This document shows positions 1 to 10,911 of a stretch of DNA of 64,000 nt, piece by piece. The position numbers and the translations under genes were made by a program. Position 1 is the first letter of the stretch. Each line of letters begins with the position of its first letter. This DNA comes from DASUPK01 sp963695805. GTDB taxonomy: Bacteria; Actinomycetota; Thermoleophilia; Solirubrobacterales; 70-9. The notes beneath the pieces are model-generated. The model saw only the letters and a program-made list of their open reading frames with translations, had not been told where the DNA came from and did not search any database. The stretch is from contig CAVOHV010000005.1 of the NCBI GenBank assembly GCA_963695805.1, forward strand, positions 372,001 to 436,000, in the 5' to 3' direction.

Positions 1-32
1 GCCTGGCTGACGCGCTGGACCAGCGCCCTCAC
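1..32 (-). CDS. dtd: D-aminoacyl-tRNA deacylase, N-terminus only (runs off the window)
   Basis: A GTG start overlaps the TGA of the upstream ureohydrolase gene (GTGA), and ten codons follow before the window edge, reading MRALVQRVSQ. This matches the very conserved N-terminus of D-aminoacyl-tRNA deacylase (M-R-A-V-V-Q-R-V-S), which removes D-amino acids mischarged onto tRNA. Only the first residues are visible, so the call rests on that short match plus the 4-base overlap typical of this operon. Confidence 0.6.
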   Translation of the reverse strand, partial: MRALVQRVSQ

Positions 33-904
33 GTCTCGCGCCCGACCTGCCCGGCGACGATCTCGAGAAGCTGAAGCGCGATCGGCGGCACCCTGCCGTC
101 GGCGTCGCACTCCGGGTCATATGCGGTGAGCGAGAGCGCCCGGACCGGGCACCGCCCCAGAAGTGAGCGGACCTGCGATTCGAGCTGCGGCGCCGTGAGG
201 CCACCTTCGACGCTGTAGATGTTGACGCGGGCCTGATCGGCGTCGAGCACGTCGAGGTCGACGTGCAGGTACACGCCGGTCGGCTCGGGTCGAATGGAGT
301 CCACGACCTCGGCGACCGAGTCGTCCGCCTCGATCCGCTCAGGGGGCAGGTGGCGGATCGCGGACGCCCGCAGGCGATTCAGCTCGGCTGGATCGAAGTC
401 GCGAGCGCCGGCGAGCACCACGGCGCTCTCGGGCACGGTCGCGCCGTCCATGGAGGGCTCGCTCATCCCGTGCCAGGCCTCGCCGGTGAGCACGGCCAGC
501 CCCATGCCGTCGAAATAGCCATCGACGCTCGAGTCCGGGGTGTTGAAGTCGCCGTGGGCGTCGAACCAGACGACCGCCGGCGATGGCTCATCCATGGCCG
601 CAGCCATCCCCAGCCCGGCGAAGCAGCTGCCGGAGAGCAGCACCGGAAACGCGCCGTCCGCGATCGCCGCTCGAGCGCGGGCGGCCACGAGCCGAATCAG
701 CTCGAACCCGGCCCCGGCCTCACTGGCGCCGCTTGCGTCCCTCTGGTGTTCCCGAAGCTCCACCATCTCGAGGCGGACCCGAGCGCCGCGGCTTCCGAGC
801 GCCTTCTCGGCGCCCGCCTGGAGCAGGCGTTCGGGGCCGCGCCCCACCCCCATGCGCAGCGCGCCGACCTCGTAGGGAACCGCAAGCAGGCGGAACTCGG
901 TCAT
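29..904 (-). CDS. Ureohydrolase (arginase/agmatinase) family protein with altered metal site
   Basis: The 291-residue protein has the arginase fold signatures FDAHGDFN (about residues 115-122) and HVDLDVLD (about 214-221), which supply Asp and His ligands for the two-metal centre. The first ligand motif, normally GGDHS, reads SGSCF, so the usual metal-binding His is replaced by Cys. Family members hydrolyse guanidino compounds (arginine, agmatine, formimidoylglutamate) to urea or formamide. With this substitution the substrate and even the catalysis are uncertain. It is the next-to-last visible gene of the minus-strand run behind coaBC and overlaps dtd by four bases. Confidence 0.75.
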   Translation of the reverse strand: MTEFRLLAVPYEVGALRMGVGRGPERLLQAGAEKALGSRGARVRLEMVELREHQRDASGASEAGAGFELIRLVAARARAAIADGAFPVLLSGSCFAGLGMAAAMDEPSPAVVWFDAHGDFNTPDSSVDGYFDGMGLAVLTGEAWHGMSEPSMDGATVPESAVVLAGARDFDPAELNRLRASAIRHLPPERIEADDSVAEVVDSIRPEPTGVYLHVDLDVLDADQARVNIYSVEGGLTAPQLESQVRSLLGRCPVRALSLTAYDPECDADGRVPPIALQLLEIVAGQVGRET

Positions 905-913
905 CCGGTGCCG

Positions 914-1300
914 CTAGGTGCTGGCGGCGAGCCGTTCCCTGTAGATCCGGTAGTCGCGCCGCTCGGGACGCAGGTTCGAAGCCAGGGCCAGGTGATGGCG
1001 AGCCCGCCGCGTCTCGCCGGTCTTGGTCAGGGCACGGCCGAGGCAGAAATGCGCGTAGTCGTTGACGGGGTGGGTCTCCACCACCGCCTCGAACTCGGTG
1101 GCCGCCTCCGCGTAGTGGCGGGTGCGGAAGAGCGCACGGCCGAGCGCCTCGCGGACGGAGCTCTTCTCGGGCGCCTGTCGGGCCGCCTCCTTGAGCGGCA
1201 CGGTCGCCTCCTCGAAGTCGCCGTCCTCGAGCAGCTCGATGCCGCGTCGGTAGAGGGAATAGAGCGAATCGTCGTGTGGGAAATCCTGGTTCTGGGCCAT
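914..1300 (-). CDS. Small tetratricopeptide-repeat protein
   Basis: This 128-residue soluble protein contains about three TPR-type helix pairs. Recognisable repeats run from 'SLYRRGIELLEDGDFEEA' through 'ALGRALFRTRHYAEAATEFE' to 'YAHFCLGRALTKTGE', with the typical small residue/Ala and Tyr/Phe spacing. TPR domains bind other proteins, and no enzymatic motif is present. It lies 30 bases downstream of coaBC and 9 bases before the ureohydrolase, so it is probably cotranscribed with both. The partner is unknown. The last 30 residues are Arg-rich and probably form one more amphipathic helix. Confidence 0.7.
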   Translation of the reverse strand: MAQNQDFPHDDSLYSLYRRGIELLEDGDFEEATVPLKEAARQAPEKSSVREALGRALFRTRHYAEAATEFEAVVETHPVNDYAHFCLGRALTKTGETRRARHHLALASNLRPERRDYRIYRERLAAST

Positions 1301-1330
1301 GGGCCCAGTGTAGAAGCCGGACGCGGGCCG

Positions 1331-2590
1331 CTAGTCGCTTGGCTTGGCCCGGGAGGTGGATCCCGACCGGAGCGCCTCGATGCGGTCGAGGATGGCGTCT
1401 GCCACCGCCTCCTTGGAGGCAAGCGGGACGTGGTGCTCTCCCCCGCGCTCGACGATCACGACCTCGTTCTCGCAGCTTTCGAAGCCGATGTCCGAACGGG
1501 AGACGTCATTGAGGACGATCGCGTCGGCCCCTTTTCGCGACAGCTTCTCGCGAGCCCGATCGAGGCCGGCATCGGTCTCCGCTGCGAACCCGACAATGGT
1601 CTGGCCCTTCCGGCGGCGAGTGGAGAGCGCGGCGAGGATGTCCTCGGTCGCCTGCAGGTCGAGCTCGAATCCGCCCGTTCCCTCTCGGTGGATCTTCTCC
1701 CCCGCCGCCCGCTTCGGACGGAAGTCCGCCGGCGCCGCCGCCATCACCAGGACATCGGCGGAGTCGAACTCGCGGGCCAGGGCGTCGGCGAGCTCGGCGG
1801 CGGTTTCGACGTCGACCCTTCTCACCCCGGGGGGTGCCGGATGGGAGACGTTCGCGGCGACCAGGGTGACGTCGCCCCCCCGCCGTGCTGCGCGCTCCGC
1901 GAGGGCCAGGCCCATTCGGCCGGAGGAACGGTTGCCGATGAAGCGCACAGGGTCGATCGGCTCGCGGGTGCCCCCCGCGGAGATCAGGACCCGGAGCCCG
2001 TCCCAGGGACCGCTCGGCCTGGGCACCACTGTCTCGATCGTGTCGAGGAGCGTCCGGGGCTCGGGAAGCCTCCCCAGCCCGTGCTCGCCGCGGGAGGCGA
2101 GCCCCCCCTCCTCCGGTTCGATCACGGCGATCCCGCGCTGGCGAAGCGTCGCCAGGTTGGCCTGGGTCGCGGCGTCCCGGTACATCCGGTCGTTCATCGC
2201 GGGCGCAACCAGCCTCGGGGCCGCACAGGCGAGGAACGAGGTGGTCAGCATCGAGTCGGCGATCCCCGCGGCAAGCTTGGCGATGGTGTTGGCCGAGGCT
2301 GGCGCGACCAGGTAGGCGTCGGCATTGGCCACCACCTCGAGGTGCCCTATCGGGTCGTGTCCGGGAACCGGATCGCCCGGGAACGCGCCACGGGTCGGGT
2401 CGCGCTCGAACTCATCGATGAGCACCGGTGCGCCGACGATCCCCTCGAAGGATGCCCTGCCGATGAAGCGCTCGGCCGTGGGCGTCATCACGACGCGGAC
2501 GGCGTGGCCCTCCTTGGTGGCCAGACGGGCCAGCTCAAGCGACTTGTAGGCGGCGATTCCACCGCTCACCCCGAGCAGGATGCGGGCCAT
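1331..2590 (-). CDS. coaBC: Bifunctional phosphopantothenoylcysteine decarboxylase/phosphopantothenate-cysteine ligase
   Basis: The 419-residue protein makes 4'-phosphopantetheine in coenzyme A synthesis. The N-terminal flavoprotein half (CoaC, about residues 1-185) starts with LLGVSGGIAAYK and carries the PAMNDRMY segment of the active site. The C-terminal half (CoaB, about 190-400) has the ligase motifs SAGGTREPIDPVRFIGNRSSG and KLSRKGADAIVLNDV. Length and domain order are those of bacterial CoaBC. It follows rpoZ by 15 bases in the conserved actinobacterial order mihF-gmk-rpoZ-coaBC. Confidence 0.96.
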   Translation of the reverse strand: MARILLGVSGGIAAYKSLELARLATKEGHAVRVVMTPTAERFIGRASFEGIVGAPVLIDEFERDPTRGAFPGDPVPGHDPIGHLEVVANADAYLVAPASANTIAKLAAGIADSMLTTSFLACAAPRLVAPAMNDRMYRDAATQANLATLRQRGIAVIEPEEGGLASRGEHGLGRLPEPRTLLDTIETVVPRPSGPWDGLRVLISAGGTREPIDPVRFIGNRSSGRMGLALAERAARRGGDVTLVAANVSHPAPPGVRRVDVETAAELADALAREFDSADVLVMAAAPADFRPKRAAGEKIHREGTGGFELDLQATEDILAALSTRRRKGQTIVGFAAETDAGLDRAREKLSRKGADAIVLNDVSRSDIGFESCENEVVIVERGGEHHVPLASKEAVADAILDRIEALRSGSTSRAKPSD

Positions 2591-2605
2591 GAGCCCTCCT
2601 AGTGA

Positions 2606-2842
2606 CTAGGACTTGTACTCGTACTTGAGCTTGCCCGCTGCCGTCTCCTCCAGGGCGATGGTGAGGTAGTTCCCGCTGGGGACCTCGACCATCGGCGGCG
2701 TGTACTCGCCGTAGGCGCCCTCGGAGAGAGAGTGGTAGTAGGCGTTGATCTGTCGGGCCCGCTTCGCCGCGACGAGAACGGCGGCGTAGTGGGTGTCGGT
2801 GCGCTCGAGGAGCTTGTCGACTCTGGGTCGGATCATTGACAT
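2606..2842 (-). CDS. rpoZ: DNA-directed RNA polymerase omega subunit
   Basis: The 78-residue protein begins MSMIRPRVDKLLERTDTHY and continues VLVAAKRARQINAYY, the omega signature (R-P-x-x-D-x-L, then A-K-R-A-R-Q-I). Omega helps fold and assemble the beta-prime subunit and is the site through which ppGpp acts in some bacteria. It sits between gmk and coaBC, a standard arrangement, only 7 bases after gmk. The length is short but normal for actinobacteria. Confidence 0.95.
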   Translation of the reverse strand: MSMIRPRVDKLLERTDTHYAAVLVAAKRARQINAYYHSLSEGAYGEYTPPMVEVPSGNYLTIALEETAAGKLKYEYKS

Positions 2843-2849
2843 GGGATCG

Positions 2850-3422
2850 TCAGTGTAGGGACAGCTCGTCGCGGGCGAGCCCCTCCAGCTCGGACGCCGC
2901 TTTCTGCAGGTCGCCGTTCACAACCACGTGCGGGAACTCCTCCCTCGCCGCGAGCTCGGTCTCCGCGGTGCGAAGCCGCTCCTCGATCGCCTCGGCCGAG
3001 TCGGTTCCCCGCCCCTCGAGCCGCTCACGGAGAACCTCGGGGCTGGGGGGCGCAATGAAGATCTGCACGGCCTCAGGCATCGCCTCGCGCACCTGGCGGG
3101 CCCCCTGCACCTCGATCTCGAGGACGACGGACCGGCCCTCCGCGAGCCGGCGCTCGACCTCCTCTCGCAGAGTCCCGTAGCGGTTGCCGCTGTAGGTGGC
3201 GTGCTCGAGAAAGTCGGCGGCCCCGACGCGGCGGTCGAACTCCTCGGGGGTGAGGAAGTGATAGTCGCGGCCGTCGACCTCTCCGGGTCGAGGAGCACGA
3301 GTGGTCGCGGACACCGAGAGCTCGAGCTCCGGGATCTGCTCGAGCAGGCGCTCGATCAGCGTCCCCTTCCCGACCCCCGACGGGCCGGTGATCACGAAGA
3401 CCTTCCCCACGTGGAGGATCAT
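2850..3422 (-). CDS. gmk: Guanylate kinase
   Basis: The 190-residue enzyme phosphorylates GMP to GDP with ATP. The P-loop GPSGVGKGTL lies near residue 14. The GMP-binding stretch follows (TTRAPRPGEVDGRDYHFL, then FLEHATYSGNRYGT), and the lid Arg-rich helix EERLRTAETEL comes later. It is cotranscribed with mihF and rpoZ. The start chosen is the ATG that leaves eight residues before the first beta strand; GTG codons a few positions later are possible. Confidence 0.95.
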   Translation of the reverse strand: MILHVGKVFVITGPSGVGKGTLIERLLEQIPELELSVSATTRAPRPGEVDGRDYHFLTPEEFDRRVGAADFLEHATYSGNRYGTLREEVERRLAEGRSVVLEIEVQGARQVREAMPEAVQIFIAPPSPEVLRERLEGRGTDSAEAIEERLRTAETELAAREEFPHVVVNGDLQKAASELEGLARDELSLH

Positions 3423-3462
3423 GACCGGAGGGACGGCCGCGAAAAACCGCTGGAATGCGGAG

Positions 3463-3795
3463 CTACTTGCGCAGCTGCGCGACGAGTTCCGCGCGCTGGC
3501 GCTCGGAGAGGCCGCCGATGGTCTTCGACGGGGAGATCCTGCACTGGTTGAGGATCCGGTTGGTCTTGACCCGCCCGTACTTGGGGACCGCCATCAGCAT
3601 GTCGATGACCTTCGCCGTCTGGACGTACTCCGGCGGGTCCATCAGCAGCGTCTGGATATTGACCTTGTTGCCCTTGAGGTCGCGCTTCAGCTGCGCGCGC
3701 TTCGAGCGGATGTCGTTGGCCCTGCGAAGGGCCTCCATCCGCTGGTCCAGTGATCTCTCGGGCGCGGCGTTGGAGGACTGGACCGGGGCCTGCAT
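3463..3795 (-). CDS. mihF: Actinobacterial integration host factor
   Basis: The 110-residue basic protein carries the mIHF core 'RSKRAQLKRDLKGNKV' followed by 'AKVIDMLMAVPKYGRVKTNRILNQCRI', the helix-two-turns-helix that binds DNA non-specifically. mIHF proteins bend and compact chromosomal DNA in actinobacteria. The gene lies directly upstream of gmk, its conserved location. About 20 N-terminal residues precede the core and may be disordered. A well-formed promoter ends about ten bases upstream of the ATG, so the message would be leaderless or nearly so. Confidence 0.93.
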   Translation of the reverse strand: MQAPVQSSNAAPERSLDQRMEALRRANDIRSKRAQLKRDLKGNKVNIQTLLMDPPEYVQTAKVIDMLMAVPKYGRVKTNRILNQCRISPSKTIGGLSERQRAELVAQLRK

Positions 3796-3804
3796 CGGGG
3801 CGGC

Positions 3805-3833
3805 AGTATATCCCCGGCCACCGGGCGCGGAAA
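3805..3833 (-). promoter_or_regulatory. Sigma-70-type promoter for mihF-gmk-rpoZ-coaBC
   Basis: On the minus strand a -35 box TTTCCG (3833-3828) and a -10 box TATACT (3810-3805) are separated by exactly 17 bases. The predicted start of transcription falls about three bases before the mihF ATG, so the mRNA would lack a Shine-Dalgarno sequence. Leaderless mRNAs are common in actinobacteria. This is predicted from sequence only. Confidence 0.6.
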
Positions 3834-3852
3834 CCCCTATTGGGGGATTGTG

Positions 3853-3876
3853 AAAAAAACTCCCGTCTAACCGGAG
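3853..3876 (-). terminator. Probable intrinsic terminator after pyrD
   Basis: Overlapping the pyrD stop codon on the minus strand, CTCC...GGAG (extended by one G-C pair across a bulge) is followed by seven T residues. The stem is short, but the T-run is exceptional in this GC-rich window. A new promoter follows at once, so it probably separates the pyrimidine operon from mihF-gmk. Confidence 0.5.
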
Positions 3877-4778
3877 ATCCTTGCCGACTCTCCGGCCAGC
3901 TCCTCGGCGATTCGCGATCCGGCGGCGGGGTCACGGAAACTCTCTGTGCCGACCGCAACGAGGCTCGCCCCCGCTCCGATCATCTCTGCGGCATCCCGTC
4001 CGGTCGAGACGCCGCCCATCGCGACCACCGGGACGGACACCGTCGACGTAACCGCGTTGACCTGCGCCAGGGCCACCGCCCTGACGGCCGGCCCAGAGAG
4101 GCCGCCGGTCCCTCCGCCAAGCCAGGGCTCTCCGGTGTCCGGGGCGAGCGCGGATGCGCGCAGGGTGTTGATCAGCGAGACGGAATCCGCCCCGCCCTCC
4201 ACCGCTGCCTCGGCGACCGGCACGGGGTCCGCGACATTCGGCGTCAGCTTCACGAGCAGGGGTTTCTCGGTTAGGGGCCGCACGGTCTCGAGCAGCGAGC
4301 GGGCCTCGTCGGGCGACTCTCCGACGATCAACCCGGACTTCACGTTGGGGCAGGAGACGTTGAGCTCGATGGCCGCGACCTCCTCGCGTCCACCCACCCC
4401 CTCGACCAGCAGGGCGAACTGATCGTGACTGGTCCCCATCACCGAGACGATCAGCGGCACCGGCAGCTCGGCGAGCTGGGGCAGATCGTCGGCCAGAAAA
4501 CCATCGAGGCCCTTGTTCGGAAGACCGATGGAATTGATCAGCCCGGAGGGCGTCTCCCAGAGGCGCGGCGGCGGGTTGCCAGCCCGGGGCTCCGGGGTGA
4601 TCGTCTTGGAGACGAAGGCCGAGAACGGAAACTCATCCAGCAGCTGCTCACCGAATGCACGCCGCGCGGCGATCGCGTCGAAGGTTCCGGAGCCGTTGAT
4701 GACGGGATGGCGGAGGGTGAGGCCACAGAATTCCGTTGAGAGATCCGGATCCGGGAGAACGGTGCCGTTGCCCTCCAT
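3867..4778 (-). CDS. pyrD: Dihydroorotate dehydrogenase, catalytic subunit (class 1B)
   Basis: The 303-residue FMN-binding TIM barrel oxidises dihydroorotate to orotate. It shows the class 1 signatures 'NSIGLPNKGLDGF' and 'ELNVSCPNVKSG', with the active-site Cys in the latter, the lysine-containing 'LLVKLTPN', and FMN phosphate-binding 'MGGVSTGRDA' near residue 250. A partner PyrK gene ends exactly where this one begins (TAGATG), so this is the heterotetrameric, NAD-dependent class 1B type, in which electrons pass from FMN to PyrK's iron-sulfur cluster and FAD. Confidence 0.95.
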   Translation of the reverse strand: MEGNGTVLPDPDLSTEFCGLTLRHPVINGSGTFDAIAARRAFGEQLLDEFPFSAFVSKTITPEPRAGNPPPRLWETPSGLINSIGLPNKGLDGFLADDLPQLAELPVPLIVSVMGTSHDQFALLVEGVGGREEVAAIELNVSCPNVKSGLIVGESPDEARSLLETVRPLTEKPLLVKLTPNVADPVPVAEAAVEGGADSVSLINTLRASALAPDTGEPWLGGGTGGLSGPAVRAVALAQVNAVTSTVSVPVVAMGGVSTGRDAAEMIGAGASLVAVGTESFRDPAAGSRIAEELAGESARISG

Positions 4779-5677
4779 CTAGTGGCCCGATCCCGGCACC
4801 AGCGCCGTCTCGATCTCGTCGCCCCGGACGACCGGGCCGTCGACGCAGATGCGCATGTATCCGCCGGAGCGCAGCGGGATGGCGCAGCCGAAGCAGGCGC
4901 CGAAACCGCATGCCATCGGCGCTTCCATCGCCAGCTCACAGGCGACGCCGCGCTCGGCGCACATCCCGCGAACGGCGTCGAGCATCGCCGGAGGCCCGCA
5001 GGCGTAGACGGCCGCCGTGCGCGCGTCGTCGCCCTCGAGGAGCACGGCGAGCAGGTCGGTCACGAAGCCGCGGTAGGTCCGGCGGCGGTTTGTGTGGTCG
5101 CCGACAGGATGCAGCCCGTCCTCACTGGCGAGCCGAACCTCCGAGCAGTCGAAGAGGTCGAGTCCGCCCGAGTTCGCCCGGTCCCTGAAGCCGAGCAGGA
5201 CCCGGGCCGGGACCCCGGCCGCGAGGAGCTGCCGGCGCCAGATCGCGAGCGGCGCCACACCGATCCCGCCGCCGACCAGGATCGCTCCGGCCGCGCCCTC
5301 GGCCACCTCCCTGGGCGCCGAGAACGGGCTGCCCAGCGGCCCGTGGATCCACAGCCCCTCCCCCACTTCGAGCTCGGCGAGCCTGGTGGTGCCGGGGCCG
5401 ACGGCCTGCACCAGGAAGTCGAGCCGCACCCGGCCAGACTGCTGCTCCGCGTCGGCGACCGAGAAGGCGCGGGCGAGGTAGGGACGCCCCTCCTTCCCAC
5501 CCCAGCCGGAGTCCGTGGCAAGCATGTAGAACTGGCCCGCCCCCGGCATCGGCCCCACCGGGTCGAGAGCGGAGAAGATCCGGTAGCCGCCGGACTCCAG
5601 ATTGCGGGTCACCTCGCAGAGGCGGCGGCCAAACGGAGCGGTGACTCGCTCCCCGAGCCGGGAGGCCTGGTTCGCTG

Positions 5678-5681
<4 letters not shown>
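4779..5681 (-). CDS. pyrK: Dihydroorotate dehydrogenase electron-transfer subunit
   Basis: The 300-residue FAD/NAD-binding reductase has 'RPYLARAFSVAD' for FAD binding, 'ILVGGGIGVAPLAIW' for the NAD side, and a C-terminal [2Fe-2S] cysteine cluster reading ACGFGACFGCAIPL...ICVDGPV. The start chosen is a GTG overlapping the TGA of carB (GTGA). Reading further upstream would only translate the end of carB in another frame. It forms the class 1B complex with the adjacent pyrD product and reoxidises it with NAD+. Confidence 0.93.
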
Positions 5682-8774
<3,093 letters not shown>

Positions 8775-8788
<14 letters not shown>

Positions 8789-9221
8789 CCTGCTTCTCCT
8801 TCGCGGCGTCGAGGGCCTCCTCGTGCGAGCCGAACGCCGTGAGGCGGATGACCAGCCCGTCGCGGAACTCGTAGATCAACCCGAGGTCCTGGCCCACTGG
8901 CACGTCACTTCCTCGACCAACCCCCTCGAGACGCGTGAACACGACGATCACGTCGTCACTCAGCGGGTGGAACTCAGGTGGCGCGTATCGAACCTCGCCG
9001 AGCATGTCCTGCAGTTCCTGGAAAAAGGTGCGAAGACCGTCATGGCCGTGATAAGTCCGGTGCTCGACCTCTCTGGCGAGCCACGGTGAGAACTCGACCT
9101 CGGGGTCGAAGATCTCGGGGATCAGCTCGAACGCCGCCTCCAGTCCCCCACCGACGTACTCCCCCTGCGTCTGGGCATACCAGCCCCGGACCGTCTCGAT
9201 ATTGCTCTGAGCGGGGGTCAT
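8775..9221 (-). CDS. NTF2-like/SnoaL-like protein inserted between carA and carB
   Basis: The 148-residue protein has a cone-shaped NTF2-like pattern: helix 'ETVRGWYAQTQ', then 'IFDPEVEFSPW', 'TYHGHDGLRTFFQELQDML', and beta strands ending 'LIYEFRDGLVIRLTAFGSHEEAL'. Members of this superfamily include small ligand-binding proteins, isomerases and hydrolases, and sequence alone does not fix the function. It overlaps the carA stop by four bases and carB by fourteen, so it is translationally coupled inside the pyrimidine operon. Whether it acts on pyrimidine metabolism is not known. Confidence 0.8.
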
Positions 9222-10330
9222 GTCCGGGACAGCTCCAGGAACCGGTCGAAGAGGTAGCGGGCGTCATGGGGGCCGGGGCCGGCCTCGGGGTGGTACTGGA
9301 CCGTGCAGCCCGGGACGTCCTTGAGGACCAGCCCCTCGACCGTGCGGTCGTAGAGGTTGAGATGCGAGAGCTCGGCCTCACCGAAGTCGGTCTGCCAGCG
9401 GACGGGCTCGTCGCCTTCGATAGTGCGGTCGCCACCGGGGCCCAGCACGGCGAAGCCGTGGTTCTGGGAGGTGATGTCGATTCGCCCAGTCTCGAGATCC
9501 TTGACCGGGTGGTTGGCGCCGTGATGGCCGAAGGGCAGCTTGAAGGTCTCGAGGCCCACCGCCCGGCAGAGCAACTGGTGGCCGAGACAGATGCCTACGA
9601 CCGGCTTCTTGCCGACCACACCCCGGACGTTGTCGACGATGTAGTCGAGGGCGCCGGGGTCACCGGGCCCGTTGGCGAGGAAGACGAGGTCCGGCTCGCG
9701 GGCGAGGACGTCGTCGGCCGAGCTGTCGCAGGGAAGCAGCGTGACGCGGCAGCCCCGCTCGCGCAGCTGCCTGATGATCGACAGCTTGATTCCCGTGTCG
9801 ATGCCGACCACGTGCGCGCCGTCGCCGTCGAACTCGACCGGCTCCGGAGGGGTGACCTCGCGGGCGAAGTCCGCCCCCACCATCGAGGGCTCGGCAGCGA
9901 TCCGTCCGCGCGCCTCGGACTCGGCGAGCTCGACCGGGAAGATCCCGCCGCGCATCGCACCCCGATCGCGAATGTGCCGGACGAGGGCCCGCGTGTCGAT
10001 CCCGCCGATCGCCGCCACCCCGAGGTCGCGCAGCCAGTCGAGCCAGCCGCCCTCCGCCGTGGCGGCGTCCTCGCCGTTCTTCCCCTCCCGCATGATCACG
10101 CCGCGCGCCTGAACCCGCTCGGACTCCATCGCGTCGCCCGAGACTCCGTAGTTGCCGATCAGCGGATAGGTGAAGGCGATGATCTGGCCCGCGTAGGAGG
10201 GATCCGTGACCGCCTCCTGGTAGCCCGTCATCGAGGTGTTGAAGACCACCTCGCCGGTGATCTCGCCGCCCGCGCCGAGCAGCTCGCCGTCGAGGCGGGT
10301 GCCGTCCTCCAGCAGGACATAGCCGCTCAC
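9218..10330 (-). CDS. carA: Carbamoyl-phosphate synthase small subunit (glutaminase)
   Basis: The 370-residue subunit hydrolyses glutamine and channels ammonia to CarB. The N-terminal CarA-specific domain begins 'GYVLLEDGTRLDGELLGAGG' and includes 'EVVFNTSMTGYQE'. The C-terminal class I glutamine amidotransferase domain has the nucleophile in VVGICLGHQLL and the His-Glu pair in VQYHPEAGPGPHD. A GTG start overlaps the previous gene's stop by four bases. The pair is split from carB here by one small gene. Confidence 0.97.
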   Translation of the reverse strand: MSGYVLLEDGTRLDGELLGAGGEITGEVVFNTSMTGYQEAVTDPSYAGQIIAFTYPLIGNYGVSGDAMESERVQARGVIMREGKNGEDAATAEGGWLDWLRDLGVAAIGGIDTRALVRHIRDRGAMRGGIFPVELAESEARGRIAAEPSMVGADFAREVTPPEPVEFDGDGAHVVGIDTGIKLSIIRQLRERGCRVTLLPCDSSADDVLAREPDLVFLANGPGDPGALDYIVDNVRGVVGKKPVVGICLGHQLLCRAVGLETFKLPFGHHGANHPVKDLETGRIDITSQNHGFAVLGPGGDRTIEGDEPVRWQTDFGEAELSHLNLYDRTVEGLVLKDVPGCTVQYHPEAGPGPHDARYLFDRFLELSRT

Positions 10331-10911
10331 GCGACCGTCTCCTTCGCCTCTGCACCGGGATTCGGGGCGTAGTCCAGGATGAGCCGCTGGACACGCTTGA
10401 ACTCGTCGGTGCCCGCGCGGCCAAGCAGCTCGAAGAGGGCGGTCTCGACGCTAGTCATCAAGGCGCCGGCGCGTTCCATCTTGTGCAGGCCGACCCGCTT
10501 GTTCTGATCGGAGCGAGAGCCGACGGCGTCCTCGGCCACCTGCACATCCACCCCGGAGGCGAGCAGATCGAGGGCCGTCTGGTTGACGCAGACGTGGGTC
10601 TCGATCCCGCAGAGGAGCACCTGGTCGCGGCCCTCGAGGTCGAAGCCCTCGGCCTCGGAGGCCGCGAAGACCACCTTCTCCAGGGGCTCGACGCCGTCCG
10701 GAAGGTGCTCGGCCACCTCCGGCACGGTCTCCCCCAGCCCCTTGGGGTACTGCTCGCTGATCACGATCGGGATCCCGATGGCCTGGGCTCCCTCGATCAG
10801 CGTCGCCGTCGCCCTCGCGATTCGGTCGAAGCCGGGGATGGCCTTGCGAAAGGCCTCCTGGACATCGACCACGACGAGCGTCGTCCGATCTGCTTCGAGC
10901 CTGCCGCTCAA
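10327..10911 (-). CDS. Isochorismatase-family cysteine hydrolase in the pyrimidine operon
   Basis: The 194-residue protein has the family catalytic triad: Asp in LVVVDVQEAF (near residue 16), Lys in PLEKVVFAAS (near 79) and Cys in CGIETHVCVNQT (near 113). Segment 'VISEQYPKGLGETVPEV' resembles the ISOC-type branch rather than true isochorismatases. Relatives hydrolyse amides (nicotinamide, ureidoacrylate, biuret) or enol ethers. It is coupled by 4-base overlaps to pyrC upstream and carA downstream. A housekeeping or damage-repair role toward a carbamoyl/ureido compound is possible, but that is inference. Confidence 0.85.
   Translation of the reverse strand: MSGRLEADRTTLVVVDVQEAFRKAIPGFDRIARATATLIEGAQAIGIPIVISEQYPKGLGETVPEVAEHLPDGVEPLEKVVFAASEAEGFDLEGRDQVLLCGIETHVCVNQTALDLLASGVDVQVAEDAVGSRSDQNKRVGLHKMERAGALMTSVETALFELLGRAGTDEFKRVQRLILDYAPNPGAEAKETVA

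Noticed and set aside
263..2602. A 779-codon open frame on the plus strand
   Set aside because: It lies opposite the ureohydrolase, TPR and coaBC genes, is rich in Arg/Gly/His and has no family motif: a high-GC antisense shadow. The same holds for long antisense frames over pyrK, pyrC, relA, secDF and coxL.
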